Source of the DNA: an uncultured Prevotellaceae bacterium
GTDB taxonomy: Bacteria > Bacteroidota > Bacteroidia > Bacteroidales > Bacteroidaceae
Assembly: GCA_937898415.1 (NCBI GenBank)
Contig: CALDLA010000008.1
Span: 1-64,000, forward strand
DNA: 64,000 nucleotides
Direction: 5' to 3'
Shown here: positions 39,829-47,261 of the stretch, one piece after another
Layout: every line of letters begins with the position of its first letter
Numbering within the stretch: position 1 is the stretch's first letter
Notes under the pieces: model-generated
What the model was told of the DNA's origin: nothing
Databases searched by the model: none
What the model saw: only the letters and a program-made list of their open reading frames with translations
Made by a program: the position numbers and the translations under genes

Positions 39829-42800
39829 TTATTTGATGATGACTTTTTTGCCATTGATGATGTAGATGCCCTTCTGCGGCGAGGTCACCCGTCGGCCGGA
39901 GAGGTCGTAGACGGCTTCGGACGAGGGATTGGTCGTAGCCATGATGTCGCTGATGCCAGTAGGATTGTTCTGGTCAACATTGACGGCGTAGCTCGATGTG
40001 ATGTTTGCCTTGGCAATGGTGGGCACGTTCATGACGTAAACCTGGCTGCTACCGTCAGGATAGCGTCCTACGGTCTGGTCAGAGGTGTGGGCAGCATAGA
40101 CGAAACGGTCAGTCCACGACTCGTCGGCAGCTGTGAGCAATAGTTCGTCGCCCTCGTTGTCAAGCTTGAACGAGGTGTGCAGCTGTGACAGCGGGTCTTC
40201 CTTGTCGCACCAGATGATGAGGTAGCCGTGAGCGGGGATGACGGTGTTGGTTGTTGTCATCCCTTTGGTAATCTGGTATTTCCTCGGTTTCTCCGGATTG
40301 TCGCTGAGGTACATACCCTCTACGTCAACAGGCTTATCGGTAGTGTTGTAGAGTTCCACCCAGTCCTTACGCTTGAAGTATTCGTTGACATAGATACCGT
40401 CGTCGGCGCTCACCTCGTTGATGCGGACAGGCGTGATGCCCTGTTGGGCGAGGTCGTTATCGCCGAGTTTGGCAAACGTGGCGGTCAGGTTGACAGTAGC
40501 GTCCTCTGGCAGACTCATCTCGGCCTCGGTACTCACCACCTCGTTGCCTTTCTTCCATCCGACGAAGCGGTAACCAGCGGGAGCCTCGGCACGGAGCGTG
40601 ACAGGCGCAAATAGGTGGCCGTTAAAGTCGGCATAAGGTACGTCGAGGCCGTTGACATAAAGGTGGGCGCCCTCCGTATCAGCATTGAGCGTGACGGCCT
40701 GGGCTGCGGTATTAAGCTGGGCATAGGAGAAACTCTTCAAGTGACCAGCCATCTTCTTCGAACGTCCGTTCAGCTTGCTCTTGATGGTGCTGGCGGCGCG
40801 GTTAGGCTCGGTGCCGTCGGTGATGCCCAGATTTCTCATCAACTGGCACATGGGCTGGACCTTGGCCAGCAGTTCGTCGACAATCTCCCCGGAACGGGTG
40901 GGCTCGAAGACACTGCCGCCGACGAGACAGAAAGTGTCGATGAACTTACGGCGATAGTCATCGCGGCCTAAGAGGTTGAGCAGCAAGCGTACTATTTCAC
41001 GGTTTCTGTTGTCTTCATCGTACACCTTGTCGGCATCCTTGAAGCGGACGAAGTACTTGAAGGGGTCGTCGTTGTCCTTGTTGAAGTTGCGCAGGGCGAA
41101 GGCATAGTCGAGGTCGAAGCTGATGAAACGGTAGCGGCCGTCTAGTCGGCTGCGGTAAGCCTTGATGTTGTTGTTGGGCCAGTCGTCGTTGTCGAGGAAC
41201 ATAGTGACGGTCATGTAGTTGGTGAACTCGTCGATATCCAGAAGTGTCTTCAGTTCCTCGTAGGCTGCGTCGTCCGTGCAGTTGCGGCCCAGTTCGAAGA
41301 TGCGGTTGATGACAGAGTCGTTGCCATTCTTCATCTCCATATTCTCAAAAGCATCGAGTTCCTCGTCGTCGTAGCCCCAGTTGGCGTATGCAAACTTGTC
41401 GTTGTTAGGCTCACGCATATTCAGCACACCGCGCAGCTGGCCGTTCACATATTCAATGACGGGGACGTAGGACTGTACATCAAGGTCAATGCCTGAGCGT
41501 TGGATGATAGTCTCCAAGGCTGGGTCTAAGAAACGGGCGTTGTGGGTCCAGACATCGTTACCGCCGTTGCGGATGAGCAGCACCTTGCTGCGGATGTAAG
41601 GCTTCTGTTCAGGGAAGAACGAGTAGTCAAAGCGGTTCTGGCCGTCGAAAATCTTGCTGGACTTCAGCTTGAACGAACGATGACTCTGGGAGCGCGTCCA
41701 TCCGCCTGAGACGCTGATATTGACATCCTGGTTGAACAGCATCTCGCCCTCAGGGCTGAGGAAGCTGAAGTTTACAGGACGGTCCCAGTCCTGATTGTAG
41801 TTCTTGGGCTGGCTCTGTCCATTGCCGGTCTTGCCGTTGGTGCCGTCACCGTCGCAGTCGAAGCCAATCTTCGGGTCGGTGAAGTACTTCTGGTCGCCGA
41901 CGATGGAAATGACGGGCAACGTGTACTTATTTGAGGTTTGGATATAGCTCCGGGTGACGGGAACGCTGGGCAGGTAGCCGTCGCGGAACAGACGGAGTGT
42001 GAGGTTCGTCGTGTTGGCGATGTCGAACTTGCCGTCCTTGCTCTCCTGTGTGGGTTCTTCGCCATAGTCCTCAGGCAATGACTCCCATGAGATATCGTCG
42101 AAATAGAAGTTATTCTCAAGTTTCTTGTCTTCGTTCAGGTTGAAGGCAATGCACTTCAGGGCATAAGTGGTGCTGCCTCCCCACCAGTCAGTCTGCTCTC
42201 CGGACTGCTCGTAGGTGACGACATCTTCGCAGACGATTTCCGTCCATTCGGTGGTCACGTTGTAGGTGCCTTTCAGCATACTGATTGGTGTTGAAGATCC
42301 TCCTCCGCCCCAGCCCCATTCTTGTTTCACGATGTCCTCGCCAGGCTTCTTCTGGGCGTAAGCCTTAATCTTGGCAGCCTTGTCGGCACGTACCTTCATG
42401 CGGAAACGGTAATGTATGTCGGTCTTCCATGTGAAGTCGGGCGTATAGACGTAGAACTGTGTCTGTGAAGCCTTAGAGGCATTCGCGACGGCATGAACCT
42501 TGATGCCACGAGAGTTGTCTGAGCCGATGCCGTCGGTTATTTTCTTTGCGATGTTATTGCTCTCGCCGTTCTTGTATTGTAGGCAACTGACATCCGTACC
42601 CTCGCAGTCGCCGTTCTTTACTCGTTGCTGCCAAGGTACTACCACTTCGTCTTCCGTGGGGGCTGTTGGCAGACTGCCGTCGAGCGTGTACATCAGTCTG
42701 CATCCCTCAGGAATATCCACTTTGACATTGAGCGTACCGGTGAACAACTTGCTGTCAATGCTGACAACCGGAGCATCCAGCCGTTTCTCGGCAAACTTTG

Positions 42801-43242
42801 CCGTAGTGTTTGTAGCGCCGGGTGTGGCATCGTCCGTCCAGCCCCATTCCTCGCCGCCGTCGGTCTTGCGGGCATAGGAGGTGCGGCTCTTGCCTTCGGG
42901 GTAGTTCAGGCTGGTGATGAGTGCGCCGTCCTTATCGGTGAGGGAGATGGAACCGCCATCGCAGTCGAGTTTGAATGGAGCTTGCGTAGCCTTGATATCA
43001 TTGGAACCGAGCCAGAGAACTTTAAAGCCATTGGCAGGAACCTCGCCTATGTCGGCGGGCATCTGCCAGCGGTTGCCATAACCGTCGCTGAGTGTCATGC
43101 CTTTAAGGTTTACTGCTTGGCCCGACGGGTTATATAATTCTATCCAACTGTCGAAGTTGGTGGCGGGACTCAGAGCCTGTCCCGCGTTGCTGGACATCAG
43201 TTCATTGATGACCAAAATGACTGAAAACAATGCCGAAAACAT
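39829..43242 (-). CDS. Large CotH-kinase/lamin-tail secreted protein
   Basis: A 1137-residue multidomain protein. An N-terminal lamin-tail domain (about 12-130: VINELMSSNA, WIELYNPSG) is followed by a beta domain with an inserted galactose-binding-like unit (about 200-400), a CotH kinase domain (about 440-830, with GQLRGVLNMREPNNDKF and RYRFISFDLDYAFALRNF), a beta repeat (about 850-930), a second lamin-tail domain (about 945-1080: VRINEVSADDG, WVELYNTTDKPVD) and the tail AVYDLSGRRVTSPQKG then KKVIIK. The signal peptide is odd: only MFSALFSVILV precedes the lamin-tail strand, with no basic residue, and an in-frame stop lies 15 bp upstream, so no longer start exists. Role unknown. Confidence 0.8.
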   Translation of the reverse strand: MFSALFSVILVINELMSSNAGQALSPATNFDSWIELYNPSGQAVNLKGMTLSDGYGNRWQMPADIGEVPANGFKVLWLGSNDIKATQAPFKLDCDGGSISLTDKDGALITSLNYPEGKSRTSYARKTDGGEEWGWTDDATPGATNTTAKFAEKRLDAPVVSIDSKLFTGTLNVKVDIPEGCRLMYTLDGSLPTAPTEDEVVVPWQQRVKNGDCEGTDVSCLQYKNGESNNIAKKITDGIGSDNSRGIKVHAVANASKASQTQFYVYTPDFTWKTDIHYRFRMKVRADKAAKIKAYAQKKPGEDIVKQEWGWGGGGSSTPISMLKGTYNVTTEWTEIVCEDVVTYEQSGEQTDWWGGSTTYALKCIAFNLNEDKKLENNFYFDDISWESLPEDYGEEPTQESKDGKFDIANTTNLTLRLFRDGYLPSVPVTRSYIQTSNKYTLPVISIVGDQKYFTDPKIGFDCDGDGTNGKTGNGQSQPKNYNQDWDRPVNFSFLSPEGEMLFNQDVNISVSGGWTRSQSHRSFKLKSSKIFDGQNRFDYSFFPEQKPYIRSKVLLIRNGGNDVWTHNARFLDPALETIIQRSGIDLDVQSYVPVIEYVNGQLRGVLNMREPNNDKFAYANWGYDDEELDAFENMEMKNGNDSVINRIFELGRNCTDDAAYEELKTLLDIDEFTNYMTVTMFLDNDDWPNNNIKAYRSRLDGRYRFISFDLDYAFALRNFNKDNDDPFKYFVRFKDADKVYDEDNRNREIVRLLLNLLGRDDYRRKFIDTFCLVGGSVFEPTRSGEIVDELLAKVQPMCQLMRNLGITDGTEPNRAASTIKSKLNGRSKKMAGHLKSFSYAQLNTAAQAVTLNADTEGAHLYVNGLDVPYADFNGHLFAPVTLRAEAPAGYRFVGWKKGNEVVSTEAEMSLPEDATVNLTATFAKLGDNDLAQQGITPVRINEVSADDGIYVNEYFKRKDWVELYNTTDKPVDVEGMYLSDNPEKPRKYQITKGMTTTNTVIPAHGYLIIWCDKEDPLSQLHTSFKLDNEGDELLLTAADESWTDRFVYAAHTSDQTVGRYPDGSSQVYVMNVPTIAKANITSSYAVNVDQNNPTGISDIMATTNPSSEAVYDLSGRRVTSPQKGIYIINGKKVIIK

Positions 43243-43276
43243 TCTTTTGGTTCTTTATTAATGGTAAATTTGGGGG

Positions 43277-43335
43277 CAAAGTTACAAAAAAGTGGTGAGT
43301 GGTGAGTGGAGAGTGCTGACTTTTTCGTATCTTTG
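43277..43335. promoter_or_regulatory. Divergent promoter module with GTGAGTG repeat (copy 2)
   Basis: A minus-strand TAACTTTG box (43277-43284) faces the CotH/lamin-tail gene and a plus-strand TATCTTTG box (43328-43335) faces the 1229-residue protein gene. The 43 bp between them is a GTGAGTG repeat, aligned over its length with that at 38721-38763. Confidence 0.7.
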
Positions 43336-43369
43336 CACCGTATTTTAAAACTTTTGAGATAAAAACTAT

Positions 43370-46300
43370 ATGAACTACAGACTACTAACGACGTGCTTAG
43401 CACTTGTACTGGCCATCGTGACCAGGGCACAAAACATGACTGATGTAACGTCAACTTATCTCCGCAATGCATCGTTTGAAGGCGACGTTATCGCATCGTT
43501 GCAGGCAGAAAACAATAGTGCCGACGGACTGCGCGGTTACAAAGTCAATGCCCCGAAGGACTGGACGGTGAACAACGGCGCCAACGCTGTCAGCCTTATC
43601 GTGACCAAAGACTGCTATACGGATAACAACTTCGGAAAAGTAACGACACTGGCCGACGGCAGTCAAGCTTACTATCTACGCATGGGATGGAGCACCGGAA
43701 CAACCACTGTTCGTCAGACCATTGCCTCGCTGCCTAAAGGTAAGTACCGGCTGGCGGCAGGTTTACGTTCGGCCTATGCCAACAGTGCCACTTCGGCCAT
43801 TGCATTGACGGCCGGTGTTCAGCGTACAGACGTTGCCTTCGCTCAAGGCAGTACGGGGTGCTTTGCCTCGATGCCGTGGAATACCAATACTGTGGACTTC
43901 GAACAGACCGCTGAAGGTAGTGCTACCATCGGTTTTGAAGTGACATGGCTGTCGGGTGGCTCTTGTGTCATGATAGATAAGGTACAGCTTTTCCGTTTGT
44001 CCGATGACTACGAGATTCCCACGGACCCCACTGAGGCTGATGTCAACAGTCCTACAGAAGGTGTCGTGCTTGGCGATTTCATTGCCGAAGGAGTCATGAA
44101 GGCCGGCCTGCTGCAGATGCTGGCCAACTTTGCCATCTATCTGAAGAATGACTTCCAAGACTGCCAGTATCCCAATAGCATCGACGAGGTCTGCGGTTGC
44201 TTTAAGGGTGAAAACACCATGGCTAATGACGAAAAGGGTGTTCGTCCCAATGCTGACCTGTCGATGATTTGCGCCTTCCTCGTGAAGTATGGTAAGGGCA
44301 AGGTAACATTGCCACAGGGCGTAACCTGGAATGACCTGGAGACGATGGCCATGAAATCATTGGTGTTTGCCTATTCCACCCATAAGGCTAACAAACTAAA
44401 AGTTTGTTCGGGAGGAAACTACTGGGGCAGTACCTCTACCAGTGATGCCGTCTGGGAAAGCTCGCTCTGGGCTATGTCCGTGGCCTACAGTGCCTTCTTC
44501 CAGTGGGACAAACTCAATGATGCTCAGAAGAACTATATTTATCAACTACTGAAAGCCGAGTGCAACTATGAACTGAATCGTACTATTCCCACCGGCTACA
44601 GCGGTGATACGAAGGCAGAGGAAAATGGCTGGGAGGCCGATGTACTGGCTGCCACCTTGGGACTGTTCCCCAACGACCCGCTGGCTCCAAAGTGGTTTGC
44701 CCGTCTACGGGAGTTTGCCATCAATAGTTATTCCCAGAAAGACGATGCCAACGATGTGACGGTTATTGACCCGGAATACGACACAAAGACGGTAAAGGAT
44801 CTGTATAAGGGAAAGAACCTATACGATGACTACACGCTACAGAACCATAATTACTTCCATACCTCTTATCAGAACGTGGTCATTCAGGAACTGGGCGAGG
44901 CAGCTTTGGCACTGAAACTGTTCCAACAGGGACTGTACGGTGAGGAGAAGTGGAAAACTAACGCCTTGATGCACAACAACGATAAGGTGATGCAGGAGGT
45001 GCTCTACTGGCTGGCATTGGCTGACGGTGAACTGGCTATGCCCAACGGAAATGACTGGAGCCTCTTCCTATATGACCAGATAACCAGCTATAGTACCAAT
45101 GCTTGCTTCCTTCGCGACCCTCATGCCTTGATGCTTGAGAATTTGGCCTACAAGATGATCAAGGCCAGACAGACCACCACCGCCGATGGAGCATGGTTGC
45201 TGCGACCTGATGTCGGGGCTCGCCGTATGGGTGTTGAGGCTCATCGTGTCATGATGACTTGGCTGATGCACGAGGTACTCTCTACTACCGACATGACCGC
45301 TACCACGTGGGATGACTTCAATCGAAGTTATTCGCAGGCAATGCATCTTGCTTCGCAGAACATTGTCCGTGCCGCCACTGACGACCGTTTCACCTGCTTC
45401 TCCTGGAGTACGGGACTGAAGAGCTATACGGGCTATATTGCCGCTAACTCGGTCGACAAGAATAAAATCATCGTACCTTTCCGTGCCAACAACACTGGTA
45501 ACTTCCTCGGCTGGTATGAGGTGCAGGGTAAGGGAACCAATGCCACTCCCGTGGTCAGCGGCCATTATCAGCTCGACGGCAATAGCTATACCATGAATGG
45601 TGAACTCAATACCAACGATGCTACCCTGAACAACCGCTTTGCCATCTACTCGACGCCGGGCAATGCCGTTATATATCTAGATAATGTACGTGCGAAGGCT
45701 GTAGCTACTATTACTGCCGAGAAAGGAGGTCTGATGGCTATCAGCGTCGACGAACTGACTCGTACCAAACGTACCCTTTATACCAAAGATGGTCACCGGC
45801 AATTGGACGGTGCCACCTTTACGCGGTTGGACGGCCCATGGGTGAATATTGACAACGCACTGGGTATCAACGCTCTTGGCGACAAGCAGATGGCTTTTGG
45901 TGAAAGAGCCAACAACAACTCCATTATGACAGCCAAGCTCTACACGTCGTATAGCAACACGACGCGCAGTGTCAGCCAGAATGAGGTCGTAGACCGTCGC
46001 GCTATCATCTATTATTCGAATGTCGATGCAGAGACTACCGCCCGTCTGTCGGCTCAGAATCAGCAGTTGACAACTCCTGCAGGTTGGAATGGCGCCATCG
46101 TCTTTGATCCCGACACGACGGCCTATCTATTGCTGTCGAATTTCAGCGGAAACACAACAAGTTGTCCGCTAAGCGGTGTCGTCACCGAATTCGGTGCTCC
46201 CGTTTTCAATGTAAAGACCACCGTGAGCGACAACCAGTCGGCAGCCACCTTCACGGCCTCGCAGAATCGATCTGTTGCTCAGACTATCCTTTTCTTTATC

Positions 46301-47059
46301 AAAGGAACGGGTGTGGAGACTGTCGTTGACGACAATGACCCGACTACCGTTACCCTGATTAACCTCATCAAAGGCCAGAATCCCATCATCATCGTTACCG
46401 CCAATGAACAGCGACAGTTGACGCTTGGCAAACAGTTGGTGAAAGTAAGACTGGTGGACGGCAAACTGCAGGTGCAGACCACTATTGATCGCAAGCTCTC
46501 TAGCAGCTACTGGAACACCTTGTGCCTCCCTTTTTCGTTGACGGGGGAGCAGGTAAGGGATGCATTGGGGGCTGATGTGGCTCTGAAGAAGTTCTCCTCA
46601 GTCAATGACTATACGATGGCATTTACTGATGCACATGAGATAATGGCAGGCAAACCCTATCTCGTCAAACCCGTCAACGACCTGAAAAACCTTACGTTCA
46701 GCGACGCTTGTGACATTGTCACAGAGGGTAGTGCCGATGGTAATGAGCAATTCAAGTTCGTGGGTCTGCTTGAGCAGAGAGATTATGACAAACTCATGGA
46801 AGTGCCAGCCTACCTGGCTACTGACGGTTCTCTCAAACGACTCACTTCCGGTTCGTTGCCCGCCTACTGTGCATACTTCAGTGTGACGAATCCTTCTGAG
46901 GCCCGTATCCTGATCGATGGCGTGCCTACGGCCATCCAGGCGATAGATGGAAGAACCTCTGACGCTGCTGTCCCCCATTATGACTTGAGCGGAAGGCAGA
47001 CGAAATCAACCAGGGCTGGTATATATGTGGAAAAGGGAAAGAAGGTGTTGGTTAAATAA
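43370..47059 (+). CDS. Large secreted alpha/alpha-toroid protein, candidate polysaccharide lyase
   Basis: A 1229-residue protein with a signal peptide (MNYRLLTTCLALVLAIVTRA), an N-terminal CBM-like beta domain (about 25-210), a long helical region (about 235-700) that looks like an alpha/alpha toroid, beta-sandwich regions (about 700-1190), and the tail PHYDLSGRQTKS then KKVLVK. In the toroid, WESSLWAMSVAYSAFF, ENGWEADVLAATLGLFP and QNHNYFHTSYQNVVI (about 490) show conserved-looking Asn, His and Tyr as in toroid-type lyases such as the PL8 and heparinase groups. I cannot name a family. It is followed directly by a 61-residue peptide gene. Confidence 0.65.
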   Translation: MNYRLLTTCLALVLAIVTRAQNMTDVTSTYLRNASFEGDVIASLQAENNSADGLRGYKVNAPKDWTVNNGANAVSLIVTKDCYTDNNFGKVTTLADGSQAYYLRMGWSTGTTTVRQTIASLPKGKYRLAAGLRSAYANSATSAIALTAGVQRTDVAFAQGSTGCFASMPWNTNTVDFEQTAEGSATIGFEVTWLSGGSCVMIDKVQLFRLSDDYEIPTDPTEADVNSPTEGVVLGDFIAEGVMKAGLLQMLANFAIYLKNDFQDCQYPNSIDEVCGCFKGENTMANDEKGVRPNADLSMICAFLVKYGKGKVTLPQGVTWNDLETMAMKSLVFAYSTHKANKLKVCSGGNYWGSTSTSDAVWESSLWAMSVAYSAFFQWDKLNDAQKNYIYQLLKAECNYELNRTIPTGYSGDTKAEENGWEADVLAATLGLFPNDPLAPKWFARLREFAINSYSQKDDANDVTVIDPEYDTKTVKDLYKGKNLYDDYTLQNHNYFHTSYQNVVIQELGEAALALKLFQQGLYGEEKWKTNALMHNNDKVMQEVLYWLALADGELAMPNGNDWSLFLYDQITSYSTNACFLRDPHALMLENLAYKMIKARQTTTADGAWLLRPDVGARRMGVEAHRVMMTWLMHEVLSTTDMTATTWDDFNRSYSQAMHLASQNIVRAATDDRFTCFSWSTGLKSYTGYIAANSVDKNKIIVPFRANNTGNFLGWYEVQGKGTNATPVVSGHYQLDGNSYTMNGELNTNDATLNNRFAIYSTPGNAVIYLDNVRAKAVATITAEKGGLMAISVDELTRTKRTLYTKDGHRQLDGATFTRLDGPWVNIDNALGINALGDKQMAFGERANNNSIMTAKLYTSYSNTTRSVSQNEVVDRRAIIYYSNVDAETTARLSAQNQQLTTPAGWNGAIVFDPDTTAYLLLSNFSGNTTSCPLSGVVTEFGAPVFNVKTTVSDNQSAATFTASQNRSVAQTILFFIKGTGVETVVDDNDPTTVTLINLIKGQNPIIIVTANEQRQLTLGKQLVKVRLVDGKLQVQTTIDRKLSSSYWNTLCLPFSLTGEQVRDALGADVALKKFSSVNDYTMAFTDAHEIMAGKPYLVKPVNDLKNLTFSDACDIVTEGSADGNEQFKFVGLLEQRDYDKLMEVPAYLATDGSLKRLTSGSLPAYCAYFSVTNPSEARILIDGVPTAIQAIDGRTSDAAVPHYDLSGRQTKSTRAGIYVEKGKKVLVK

Positions 47060-47072
47060 AAATGACAGACAA

Positions 47073-47258
47073 GTGGAAAGGAAAAGATACATTACCCCAG
47101 AATTGGAGGAAATAGAAAACCGATTGGAACAAGCTCTGTTGACCGGTTCCAATCGGTTGGATGATGATTTTGTCATCAACATATCGCCCGCCACTATGGA
47201 TGAGGGCAACGGAAGCGATGCTGCCTCAAGAGACTTTAATGATTGGGATGTTGAGTAA
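47073..47258 (+). CDS. Small acidic peptide of the KxYxxPxxEE type (second copy)
   Basis: A 61-residue frame starting at GTG 47073, 13 bp after the lyase-like gene ends; no in-frame ATG is available near the start. It reads MERKRYITPELEEIENRLEQ and ends in the acidic aromatic tail DFNDWDVE. The layout matches the 51-residue peptide at 31088: basic start, Y-x-x-P-x-x-E-E, helix, LL/LM, acidic linker, aromatic end. It ends 3 bp before the convergent GH3 stop codon. The start codon is uncertain. Confidence 0.6.
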   Translation: MERKRYITPELEEIENRLEQALLTGSNRLDDDFVINISPATMDEGNGSDAASRDFNDWDVE

Positions 47259-47261
47259 CAA

